Below are positions 9,943-21,937 of a DNA stretch of 64,000 nt, in pieces (position 1 is the stretch's first letter; every line of letters begins with the position of its first letter). Source of the DNA: Terramyces sp. JEL0728 (taxonomy: Eukaryota; Chytridiomycota; Chytridiomycetes; Rhizophydiales; Terramycetaceae); assembly GCA_027603945.1 (NCBI GenBank), contig JADIIU010000010.1, positions 62,001 through 126,000 on the forward strand, read 5' to 3'. The notes under the pieces are model-generated. The model saw only the letters and a program-made list of their open reading frames with translations. It did not search any database and was not told where the DNA came from. The position numbers were made by a program, and so were the translations under genes.

Positions 9943-12900
9943 ATGAATCTTGAAAAGTTGATTACCAACTCTGGTATTGGCGTAATTAACAACAGATTTG
10001 CAGATAATCAAAACAGTAGTGGGAATGAGCGACAAAACCACACAATATTCCAACCTGATTTCAGTTTTGCGGGCTTTGGATGCCGTAAAGCAGGAAATAC
10101 CAGAAAAGCAATTCCTACTAGTTCAAATGGTTCTGTATTTGCTGGACAGAATATTTCCAAATCAGACATGGATAAACAAAATAAAGTTTCTAGAGTCGGA
10201 TATAAATGCAGATAAAGATCACACTAAATCCCACATATTAAATGAAAAAACCAATCTTGATACATTTCTACTCGGCAATACAAAGTTGGATTTGGAAGCA
10301 AGTGCGATTACTGCTGTTGATAAACCCTTCTGTTTTAAACACTCGCGCCATTTGGTTCCAGTTCAAGACAAGGAAAACATACTAAAAACAGAAATCCTAT
10401 ACGAACCATCAGACTATGGAATCAGCGAATTAAAAAACTCTCTCTTCCTGGAACAGTCGGACACTGAACTGGTAAAGGTGTTTAGCTCCTGGAAAGAGTA
10501 TACTATTTTTGATCTAGGACAATTCAAAAATCCAAAATGAATAAAAAGTGGATCATGCAGGAATGGCTTGCAGCCACCAAATTCTGGAGAATTAAATTGC
10601 TAAGGCGATTGCACAGAGTCTGGGTGGAGAATGCATCCATGATGGCTCAAGCTCATATATATAGATATCATAGTCTCGTAGATAAACCAATGTTAAAAAT
10701 AATCTCTTTGTTCAAGTCGAGGAAGCACCAAAAGAAGATTGTAATTGTGCGACTGGTGTTTGATCAATGGAGGCAAATCACAAATGATACCCTGCAAAAA
10801 TGCAATCACGTATATGCCAAGAATATCCAAAGCAAGTGCTTTCAACTCATGCTTAATTTATTTAATTTCAGACGGAATTTGATACCCATGCTAGACAATC
10901 ACCTTATATACTACCATCTGGACCTTTTGCAGCGCGTATTTCAAGTTTTAAAACATGAATACAAACGTAAAGTAACAGAAAAGGAAAAACAATTGCAGTT
11001 GAAATCCAATGTAAAGATATTCAAAAAAGAAAAGTACTTTTATTTCTGGTTTGATTCGCTAAAACGACTGCAAAAGCTACGGAGATTAGCATTCATTAAA
11101 AACCATAGACTAGTCTCTTCATCAATATGCCAATGGCGAAATGGATTAAAAAAGCAGCTCGTGAAGCAACGAGAAATAGCCAAACTTGATCATTTGAGGG
11201 TTAAACACTCTTTCAATCTGTGGAGGAAAAGGTAGGTGCATTTTAATTCTAGGTTCGACAAGATTTGCTTGTACAAGAATAATATGGTGAAATTCATGTC
11301 CCTGAGAAAGAGTAATCTGTACAGACAAAGGTTTGCTCGATGGAAGTTGTTGGCCCTCAAGCATCATTCCTTATTGATCATTGAAAAGTACACGATTCTA
11401 AAATCCACTTTTAAAAAGTGGAAGCAAGCAATTGTAAATCGAAAGCACTTGCAAGCATTAAAACGATATCAGCGAAGTTCGATTTCCGAGATTTTTGCCA
11501 GGTGGAGGTTCAATGCGAAAGTTACAAGGACAATCAAAATAATGAAACAAAAACAATTCTACTTCAAATGGAAGGTGGGATACTTGAAGCACTTACTTTT
11601 GCGACAACAAATATCAAAGTTCCAAAAACTAAATGTATTTTCAAGATGGAAACAAAAGTACAGATCAAATCACAGAAAAAGTGGATTGAAACAGGCCTTT
11701 TACAGATGGAAACACGTATATTTGGTCAAGCAGTTGCAAAATAAGAATAGGAGAAGGAGTTTGAACCGGCTCTTCAATACATTGGCTGAAAAACGAAAGT
11801 ATGCTGCGAAAAGTGATAAAGTAACAAGCAATGAGGCCGCTCCAGTGATTAACGAGCTAGTTGCACATCCGTTGCCAATTATCTCGAATGTTACCGACAA
11901 CGTAGAAGAGCCAAGTACAGAGTCTAAATTCGCAGCGCCAGAACTCGCTGAAACGCCAATTAATATAAAAGAACCAGGTGTTTGTCCATTACCTGGCATG
12001 GCCACGGATACAAGAAATCTGGAAGATTCAACAATGGAAGAGTCCAAATTCGATGAGTCGTATTTCAGTGAAACCCCTTCCAAAATCAAACCTGCGATCA
12101 TAAATGTGGAGTTTAATGGCTTGACTCTTCCAAAGAAGGTAGGAAATCTTGGAATTCAAAAAAATCAGTCTGCAAAAGAAAATATCGGTGACAGAACGCA
12201 GATAATTCAAGAAAATTGGAATGCAGCAGTTGATGACTCTGCCGATACGAAAAAACACCTTGGATCAGCTGACAATGTTCATGTAGAAAAGAGTCTGTCA
12301 TGTGAACTTGATGGACACATCGTAGAATTAGATAAAAGGTCTGCAAGCAAAGACTCAGAACCTTTGCCAAGTACTGTGGTGATAGAGGAGCATTCACCAG
12401 AACAGAAAGCGTCAGACCATGCCGTACACCAACGCCAAGAACTTGAATTAGCTGGACAATATTTCAAGATTCGATTTTTGCTTGCTCATTTCCAAAGTTG
12501 GAAGACCAGACAAAAAAAATGTCTCTTGCTCAAATTCATCGCCATAAAGTTTGATAGTGTCATTCTCAAAAAGTATAAACAAACACTAACTTAGAAAATA
12601 CTTTTCCATGCTGAAACTAAAGCACCAGGAAGTAAGATTGAATGTCAAGGTGATGGACTTGAAGAAAAGAAAGCATGATCTTCGAATAATTTTGCACCAA
12701 TGGAAACTTCGAATATTCTACAAGCACCAGACCAAATACCTGTTCAAAAAATGGAAATCTTTAGCGATAGAGTCTATCAAAAGCAACCTGATTTTAGATT
12801 TATATAGCGCCAAGTTGCTCATGAAATACTTTTATTGGTGGAAAAGACAAAATTTAAAAATCAAGTTTTATCTGAAAGAGATTAAGAGGGAAAAGCTGGA

Positions 12901-14731
12901 TCATTTGGTGTCTGTCCTTTTAAATACCCGGTTATTGTTTGCAAATGATGGTCTGGACTTTCCTACCAAAGATGCAACCACAATTTACGAAAGTTCTGGC
13001 GAGCAGGAGGTATTGCATGTCGACGCGGTTGAAAATGCCCAAATCCAAGAGGTTGGAGATAGCCGAGAAGAAGTGGTTCAGGCTAACGCAGCTCCAAATT
13101 CTATGTCCAGTACAGGTGCAAATCCAGATCAGAATGAAAGAATGGGAAATGCGCAGATGGATACGACAGCACACAAGACAAATATGACGTCAATTGCAGA
13201 TAAGGAGGTAAAAGAAAGAGAAGATACCGAACAGAATCGAATAGCGCTGTTATTCTACCGGTCTAGTTTACTTCAACATCATTTTGCCAAGATGAAACAG
13301 CAATTTACAGCAACAGTCACCGACCTGAATTGGGCACTACTTACTCATGAATATCGAACTCGAATGGCGTGTTTTCTTTGTTGGAAGCAAAAACTAGTAT
13401 CGATTAAATCAGACAAAATTAAACATGTAATCGATATTTTTAGGGCAAAAAGATTTTTCCAACTTTGGAAATCAGAAACCTCTCACCAAACTCTTGTCCA
13501 TCAAGCTGAAGACTTCAATGGCCAATCAATAGCAGTTGCTTTTCTAAACAAATGGATTGCTAACTATAACAAGCAAATATTAAGTTACAACAAAGCTGCG
13601 GACTATCATGACACCAGATTAAAGAATTTAATTGCATACTGGAGGCGCGAGTTAATTTCTACTCACAATACATCAAAGGAAATATACTTTTTGAAATGGT
13701 TGCAGGAATACAAGAAAAAGAAATTCGTCAAACGAAGGATTGTTTTGAAGTGGTTCAAAAGAGTGAAACAATTTCAAAAATGGCAGCATTTGGCAGCTAA
13801 ATATGATACTACTAGAATGCACCTCAAAGTATTCAAGATTTGGAAAACGGAAACTCAAGAAACAGTTGTTGGCGCCAAAAAGTACCGCTTTATGATTTGG
13901 AAGCACAAGTTTAAATCAAAGATAAATGCAAATATCCTAAAAGTGAACCACCACATCTCTTTGAAAATCAAACAGAGCCTGTTTTCAACATGGAAATTGA
14001 AATTTAGAAATAGAATGAAAGTTATATATTCTAAATACAAGCTCTTCATTGTTTCTCGTCAAACTCGTTTCTTTAAGCTGTGGAAAAAGAGACTTGGCGA
14101 AAATACATCCAGACACTACTTTACTCTCTGGAAGTTGGAAAGGAGACTAAATCTGGGGCTCTCTGTGTCTTCAAAGCTGCGCCTACTAAACCATTTCAAT
14201 ATCTGGAAATATAAAACTGAACTCGCGACCAAAGAACAACTCAAACCCGTATTTTTACGAAAATATTTCACTAATTGGAAATTAAAGGTGCTGGCCAAAG
14301 AAGCTGACCAAGTTAGTCATTTTGTGCTGAAGAGGTTCTTCAATCGTTGGAAACAAGATTCCAGTAAAGAATACAAAATGTTGGTGCAACGCAAATTCTT
14401 TGTTGAGTGGGTCAAACAACTTTTATGGAAAGACAACAAACCGGTTTCGCAATTATTCTTTGCGAGATGGAAAAAGAAGCTGGCTGTGCAATTGCAAAAG
14501 AAAGCTACAGTTGAACCCTCAAGCTCGTACCAATTGGACAAGTATTTCGGCATATGGAAGTTAAAAACAATCAAAAAGCGCTACTTTAATAGCTGGATGG
14601 CAAAGTATGCGTCCAAAAAGTTTGACAATTATCGAAAGGTCTTATTTTCAGAACTAATTTATGAAAAGCAACTCAAGAAAATGTACTTTTACTGTTGGAA
14701 ATCCCAATCCAGTATTTTAAATAATCTATAA
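9943..14731 (+). CDS. SFI1: Sfi1-like centrin-binding repeat protein
   Basis: Exons 9943-9973, 9996-10497, 10518-11231, 11253-12572, 12595-14731 (introns 22, 20, 21, 22 nt), 1567 residues. The protein is dominated by Sfi1 repeats, short helices built around FxxWK (FKKWKQAI, FARWRFNA, FKLWKKRL, FTLWKLER, FNIWKYKT, FTNWKLKV, FNRWKQDS, FARWKKKL), with about twenty in the last exon alone. Sfi1 forms a long helix decorated with centrin and builds the half-bridge of spindle pole bodies or centrosomes. Two acidic, repeat-free stretches (encoded at about 11.8-12.45 kb and 12.95-13.24 kb) interrupt the array. The first exon encodes only ten residues plus one base; it is supported by frame and by a 3' splice site identical to that of the beta-lactamase gene (TTAACAACAG). 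Confidence 0.88.
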
Positions 14732-14762
14732 TAAAAAAGACAACTTGGAACCTAATAGTATA

Positions 14763-16468
14763 TTAAGATGGAGGAGCCTGTTGTGCCTGCATCAACAATG
14801 CAGCAAGTGCACCATACTGTGCGCTGTTTGAATTTGCATTTTGGCCATATGGCTGATTGGTGTTTGCACTTTGTGGAAATTGTTGGTTTTGAATACCTGC
14901 TGGAAACTGGGCTGGCTGATTAGGTGGGGCAAATTGCTGGTTTGAAAAGCTGCTTTGATTGGCAGGAAAGTTTCCAGATGGCTGCTTTGGAGAACCAAAA
15001 TTATTTGGTTGTTGCTGGAATTGCTGATTTGGGTAACTCTTTTCTTCATTCGGTTTGAAATTACTTTGTTGGTTTATCCTTGGGTCAATTGGAGCCCCCT
15101 ATATTAGCTATTATTACATGCTGCTGAGGGAAATTAAAATTCTGCAGTGGCATATTAAAGCTTTGCGGCAATGGAAAGTTTGGTGGGAATTGTCCTGTTG
15201 CTGCTGGGGTGCCAGCTATAGGAGCCTGCGGCATTTGGGATAGCAACGACATTAGTTGCTGTAGTTGTGCTGGGTTTTGTCCTAGCGCTTGCGCAAACTA
15301 GTTAGCAACATATTACCTGGGCAGACTGGTTTGGTAACATTGCAGGCGGCTGCAATGGATATATACTCACTGGGTTGACTTTACCTTGCAACAGTCTCTC
15401 TTTAGTTAGCAAAAATTAACCAATTAATTGTGACCCTGAAAATCAACTGAAAATTACCTTGGTAGCCAGATTGTTGCGGATATCTACTATTGTATGAGTC
15501 GTTTCTGTTATCCCTGCGGTCTCGGTCTCTGTCATTACGATCTCTGTCTCGACGGTCTCGGTCATCTCTCCTGCGGTCATTATCTCTTGCAGGAGAAGCA
15601 TCTCTTCTTCTGTCATTGTTATCCTTGGCGCTGCTTTGTCTATCTTTAAGAGAGACTTACTTGGCAAATAGTTCTTCATGGCCTTCATCCCATCCTTGGC
15701 TTGCATGCAACTGTCCATCTTTAAAGCTACTATTCAGAGGTATTTGGTCAAGAACTAATGGAACACATCTCGAATCAAAAAACGAAACAATCTTTTTCCT
15801 AACGTTAGCTCTGCTCTAAGCATCTCGCCATGCCAAACTTACGATTTTGACCCTTCCACATCTCTTATTGATTGAATTTCACCAAACTTACTCATATATT
15901 CATACAAGTCCTGATTCAAAAGTTCTGATCGTGTTCCTACAAATTCGACACTAACAGACCCTTGGTTTTGTTCCCTGTCTCCTTCTTTTGGGAGTGAATA
16001 ATGAATATCTGCCTTTCTTCCCTTAAACTCAACGTTATTCAACCCTGCCATAGAATTTACTGCAGATCTAATATCATACTAAAGGTTATCAATTCAATAT
16101 AGACTGGGATGATATTATCCAAAGCTGAATAAGCATCGCTCAATCCAACTCTATAATTCTTACAAAGGTAACAAAAACCAATCCACGTTTCGGAATCAAA
16201 TCAAATATTGTCTTAATCTCTCCGTAAGGCTCAAACATTGTACGAATTTCACTTTCAAGAGTATCAAATTGCACATTGCGCACAAAAAGTGTCCTGGAAG
16301 GAGGAACAGGATGTTGAGGTCTTTCATGCTTTTTCCCTACATTAGCATTCACCTACTGTTATCAGTGTAAGGCTCGTGACGCCCTACCCTGCCTCCTGGT
16401 CGGTTATTACGGTTGTTGTTGTTGTTGTTACTTCTGCCTCTGGTTCGGTTATTATTGCGATCAGCCAT
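14763..16468 (-). CDS. Mei2-like RNA-binding protein with two RRMs and RD/Gln-rich C-terminus
   Basis: Nine exons (minus): 16357-16468, 16164-16336, 15843-16078, 15661-15798, 15458-15639, 15421-15435, 15317-15399, 15118-15297, 14763-15098; 484 residues. Introns are 20, 85, 44, 21, 22, 21, 19 and 19 nt. After an Asn-rich start, RRM1 (from about residue 53: RTLFVRNVQF, RGLVFVTFYDIRSA, ADIHYSLPKE) and RRM2 (VSVEFVGTRSELL, IVSFFDSR) follow the Mei2-like layout. A stretch of RD/RR dipeptides and a Gln/Pro/Asn-rich tail come next. Such proteins regulate RNA fate in meiosis or growth; the exact role here is unknown. The 85- and 44-nt introns are unusually long for this genome, and one exon is just 15 nt. 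All exon joins keep frame. Confidence 0.82.
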
Positions 16469-16564
16469 TTAGTTTTCAAAAAGAAACGAGAAGGAAACGC
16501 CACCTTCTGAAGGCATTGTCTACCAAAATCCACCCAACTATCTGCACTTTGCAAATTTCGCTAG

Positions 16565-18386
16565 ATGAGTGTACAGCAAGTAAATCTGACGCTCGCTGCG
16601 ATTGACGGATATCCTCAGGAAAAGATCGATTCGGTGATAGATGTAATAGGTTTTAAACTTAGACAATTCATTCGTTCGTTGCTGATGAATTAACTGGATT
16701 AGGAATGGATTTTAATGTGTTTGATTGGAGTAGAGAAGGTATTGCGATTTTAATGGAGATATGATTGGATTGTTTCTGGGTATGTTTGTAAAGCTGGATA
16801 TGGTACCGAACTCAAAAGTGCTGCAAGGTTTATTCGAATTCGCGGTGGAAATATCTAATAACTACTTTCCGAACCCATACCACTCATTCTACCATGCAAT
16901 CGACGTCGCATATATGGTGAATTACCTATTTGCGGATCTGGGTATCACCGATCAAATAGAAATGACTAAATTCGAGCAGGCTGCGCTGTTGTTAGCTGCC
17001 CTAGGGCATGATGTGTTACATCCGGGGACCAACAATTTGTATCAAGTAAGTGGTTTTGACGATAGGTGAATTCCAACACACCTGTAGCCCAGCTGTATAG
17101 TAATATCTCAGTCTTGGAGAATCAGTCGGCAGATTTCATGGATAAAATGATGAGCAAATATTCATCGGCAATAAAAGAAATGAATCTGGATTACTCTGGA
17201 AATATCGTGGAAGACATGAAAATATTTATGCGGGATGCGGTTTTACACACTGATATGGCTGTACACTTTCCAATGCTGGACGACGTATTAAAAATAGTGG
17301 AATATCATTACAAATACCAACACGGTGGCGGTACGCAACCTTCAAAAATGTACAATGCAAGTCCACTTTCTGCACCAGTTTCCCATCATGGATTTTTTCC
17401 AAAGAAATCTGTTCTTGACACCCTAAAAAGCCAAGAGCTACTAGTAACACCAGAAATAGACACGAGCGGTTCGTCTTACGGGCTAAATAGAATCCTGTTT
17501 GAAAATGCAGACTCGAGAAAAAAGTTGGTGGTATCGTTGTTACATGCTGCAGGTTTATATTCCTAATGTAGATATCAGCAATCCTGTGAGACCATACTTG
17601 ATATGTAAAAAATGGTCCAGTTTGGTTAATGAAGAGTTTCTCAATCAAGGAAATTTGGAAAAACTAAACGGACTCCCTATTTCTCCCAACATGGATTCTT
17701 CACAGATGGACCAGAATCAGACGCAGATTACCTTTACCCAACTAATAGTCCAACCGATTTTTGAATGCTATTACGATTTATTTCCAAGAACATTATCACT
17801 AATGGATCTTATTGCAGACAACATGAAGCAGTACGGTGCTATATTCATAACTAATCCTAATGTAAAAAGAAGAGTTACTGATGAAAATGTCAAAATCAAA
17901 AAACCTATTTCTGCCAGATCAAGTGATGGCGGCAGTAGAAGGATGTCAATGGCTGCCGGTACCTTTGAAATTCCAGATTCAGTCCAAAAGTACCTTGCTC
18001 GAAGCAAAGCCCGTGGATCTCACAAATTATCTACTTCGTCCACACAATCGGATTATTTATCCGAAGATTTCAGCATAGAAGAAGAGTTGGAAACGAGTTC
18101 AGAAACCTCTTCGCCTGCCCTTAGATTTGCTCATAGTCCTTTGTCAAAAGCACAATCGCTTAGTTTAGATAACCCAGATCTAGGGGATTTCACCCAAACC
18201 CAAACTATCAAAGGAGCATCTGCATTTCTAATATCAACCTGCGGCAAAGAGTCTGGCGGTGATGAAGCTGCCGGTCAGAAGAAGAAACCTTCATTAACAA
18301 AGCCACCGGGATATGAATCCAAGAGAAGAAGCTTTAGCGCATCTTCAGAGCAAAAACCTAATATAGCGAGCCTTAAACTATCTTAA
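16565..18386 (+). CDS. class I 3',5'-cyclic-nucleotide phosphodiesterase
   Basis: Exons 16565-16642, 16663-16738, 16759-17045, 17066-17552, 17572-18386 (introns 20, 20, 20, 19 nt), 580 residues. The HD-type metal site is complete: YHSFYHAID (the usual HNxxH has Ser at the second position), LGHDVLHPG, HTDMAVHF, and HAADISNPVRP, the last only formed when the fourth intron is removed. It hydrolyses cAMP and/or cGMP. A conventional catalytic core of about 400 residues is followed by a Ser-rich, probably phosphorylated tail (MSMAAGTFEIPDS, STSSTQSDYLSED). Start codon lies 96 bp from the divergent Mei2-like start, implying a shared promoter region. Confidence 0.92.
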
Positions 18387-18429
18387 ATAAAGCCAATAGA
18401 TAAAACCCGATGTTTATTGTTGGTAATGA

Positions 18430-19676
18430 TTAGCTCTGCGACTTTTTGTTTATATGAATGTTCTTTAACTTTGAAACGGCCTTTAGAACGGTAAACAAAT
18501 TCGCAAGCGGTTTGACGGCAGCATCGATATCGTTTTGTGTAATTTCCAAAAGAGTAACAGAGCAATTTTCCTCCATAGTAATCAACGGGGCTTTTCCATC
18601 GTCGGTAACCCATGGATCAACCTAATATGAATTTACTATTACTCTTAATTCGTCCAATGTTATTCTGGAAGCTGGATCTTTGTCTAGCACCTTCTTCAAG
18701 CAATTCACAAGCCTAGGATCAGCACCTTCAGGGTATACAACTCTAAAATTATGAAACTAAATACGCATTGTCTCTAATACCGTCATAGAGCTGAATAATC
18801 GAACTTCCAGTGAAAGGCAGCTTTCCAAATACCATACAGAACAGGGTCACTCCCATTGCCCATATATCGGCAGCCATTGCAGATATTTCACCGTGAGATA
18901 CTAGATTAACGATTCGATACAGTTGCAAGTTTCAGGAGCATAAAATGCCGGTGACCCAGCAGTGTTTTTAAACTTGTCGTTTCCTTTGGAGAACATCTCG
19001 GATACTCCAAAATCCACAATTTTCACTACTCCGTCTTTTGAAATAAGCATATTATCTGGCTTGATGTCTCTGTGAGCAATGTCGTGTTCATGCACTAGTC
19101 TTAGCATTGAATTACAATATTCTATTCCCAGTATCAGCTGCTGAAAGTAATTTCTGGCCACCTTGATATCCAAAGGGTTTACATTCTTACTCATCGAGAC
19201 ATCCATTACAGCTCCTTTCTCGCACAATTCAAACACCATGAACAAGGAATCCTTCAGTTAATTCGATCTACTTGTTTTGGATCGTCCAACACTTCGTATA
19301 ATTTCACAATATTTGGATGATTGAGTTTCTTTAGGATCGCAATTTCACTCCTCACCAAATCTATAGGATTTTGGGCTGGCGCAACTTGAGCTGGGCGAGA
19401 AACTGTAACTCTACGTCCAACACCGCCGCCTCTTCCTCTACCTCTTCCGGGAAATACACCAAGAGCTTGGTTCTTTTGTTTGCGTAGCTTTGATTTGCTG
19501 CACTCCTTTATGGCAACCTTTCTATCATTTTCAGCATCGTAAGCCAAATGTACTGTTCCGAAGCTTCCTGACCCAAGCTGCTTTGTGATAGTATATTGGT
19601 TTAACACTCGGAGTCCGTTTGCTTCTGATACCGTGGCATCTAATGTCTCCTTGATTTTTTGCATGTCATCTCCCAT
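18430..19676 (-). CDS. Ser/Thr protein kinase, CaMKK / Sak1-Tos3 type
   Basis: Exons (minus) 19272-19676, 19116-19251, 18921-19094, 18765-18900, 18643-18742, 18430-18621 (introns 20, 21, 20, 22, 21 nt), 380 residues. Kinase motifs: GSGSFGTV loop, VAIKE lysine, HRDIKPDN, DFGVSEMF, and PAFYAPET in place of the usual APE. An Arg/Gly/Pro-rich insert (PGRGRGRGGG) lies between the ATP lysine and helix C, the RP-insert characteristic of CaMKK and of yeast Sak1/Tos3/Elm1. WAMGVTLFCMVFG also matches that group. These kinases activate AMPK/Snf1. The second intron is 21 nt without a stop; removing it restores the canonical IEYLHEHDIAHRDI. A GTG-initiated extension to 19745 was rejected in favour of the ATG at 19676. 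Confidence 0.88.
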
Positions 19677-20504
<828 letters not shown>

Positions 20505-20597
20505 TCGCTTTGTTTTATACACACGAATACAAAAATTTATCGCATTATTCTTAGTAAAGATGGGATTATTTTTAACAATGATTTTATTTGGGATTGA

Positions 20598-20708
20598 TCA
20601 GGGTTTGTGAGGAGCGGTCCCGTTTCTTGAGTTTAAGATTGTGATGAATCGTCGCACATTCTTGCCAGTAAATGCGAGTCCACCACTCATGTGCTGGTAC
20701 TCGCTCAT
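20598..20708 (-). CDS. possible 36-residue small protein
   Basis: Short ORF starting MSEYQHMSGGLAFTG and ending APHKP, in the 255-bp gap between the ubiquitin and Ssr4 genes. Composition (Arg/Lys, Gly, aromatic) resembles small mitochondrial proteins, but I do not recognise a family. Listed because the sequence looks protein-like and the gap is otherwise empty; it may be chance. Confidence 0.22.
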   Translation of the reverse strand: MSEYQHMSGGLAFTGKNVRRFITILNSRNGTAPHKP

Positions 20709-20759
20709 CACTGCATTTATTGAAAGTAAATTTCTTGGTTTTTCAATCTCAATTTCAAA

Positions 20760-21857
20760 ATGCAGGGAATGTTTAGAAAGCAAAACATTAATATACCGCT
20801 ACATAAAGGATCATTTTTGCCTCCAAACAAGACAGGCGAGGTGCTAATGAAAGCCTACCAAATGTCGCATGTAGGATTTGATTATGTGTTTGTAGATAAG
20901 CCAGTTGGTAGGGGTTTTCTAATGAAAAGATGGGACACTATTCTTATTTGCTTCCCAGGGCCAAGCAGAAATCGCAGAGGATGGGTATTTCAAATATAAT
21001 GTAGATACGGCTGGATGGACGATGAATCCTACCAGCGATTTACCTTGGAAAACGGACTGGTAAGGGTGATCTGACATTAGGAAATGGAAATATTTTCGAG
21101 AAATCAAGGCTTTGCAATCGGGGATACACATGCTGTTGTGTACTTTGTTATTGATGTAGAAAACGTAAGCGATACAGATTGGTTCAATATTCAGACTTGC
21201 AGCTGTTACATTATATTAGATCGCCAATGGACCAAACCTCAATCCCTGTTCAATTACCACTAATTAAAGTACGGCCTCGAGCAGCTCCTCCGCAAGCTAT
21301 GCAAGGAAGTCCCCAACAGCGTATGCCAGGCGGAATGCCAGCTGGGATTCCTGGGATACCTGGCGGAATGGCAAACAGATTAACTCAAGAACAACAGCTA
21401 CAGTTCAAGAAGGCACAACAGCAAAAAGTAATGTTTCAAACTTATATAGTTGCGACAAACTGCCCAAGTGAAGATGGTCGAAGATGATCGTGAACCATCT
21501 GGCGGTATTTGGTTTTTAAAACAGATGAACTTGACAAGGGCTATGGGAGATTGATGGCTTTGGAAAGATACAAGAGGAATCATTTATATATTGAGCAAGT
21601 GTTCTCTCCCTACAATGTCTGTAATAACTCTATTGATAATAGCCAATTTGGTTTCTCCAAAACTATTTGCTGATGTCAGTGAATCTCGTATGACTGCTAT
21701 TAAGCAACACCAGGTACAGATCAGCTAACTTTAGCAAGAACTGGATGCAGAATTAAAAGAGCTGCAAGATAAATATCAAGCAGATATTGAAGATTTCAAA
21801 AAGAAATCAGCTGCGGAATGGAAATTGGTTCATGAACTCTCTCTGCGTAAAAAATAA
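20760..21857 (+). CDS. ssr4: SWI/SNF and RSC complex subunit Ssr4-like
   Basis: Nine exons: 20760-20907, 20930-20984, 21005-21059, 21081-21139, 21160-21427, 21450-21504, 21525-21620, 21643-21713, 21735-21857 (introns 22, 20, 21, 20, 22, 20, 22, 21 nt); 309 residues. After splicing, the Ssr4 signature order appears: FVDKPVDGTLFLF, EDGYGWMDDESYQRFTLENG, a GDTHAVVKRKRYRL block, then LVQYSDLQ and IPVQLPLIKVRP, and later ALERYKRNHLYIEQVFSPY, matching fission-yeast Ssr4 (DUF1750). This is a fungal accessory subunit of the SWI/SNF and RSC nucleosome remodellers. A Pro/Met/Gln-rich linker joins the N-terminal domain to a C-terminal coiled coil. It is the most intron-dense gene in the window. Confidence 0.83.
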
Positions 21858-21937
21858 TATAAACGTCATTTTCGCTTTCAAGTTTTTTCGAATTTTTCAC
21901 TCTTGATGTTACAGTAAATTAACTTTAAACCAGAATA

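Noticed and set aside
15490..15819. Plus-strand Ser/Arg/Leu-rich 109-codon ORF
   Set aside because: It is the antisense shadow of the RD-repeat region of the Mei2-like gene.
16079..16163. Intronic box C/D snoRNA in the 85-nt intron
   Set aside because: The length fits, but neither strand has a good C box (RTGATGA) with a correctly placed D box (CTGA).
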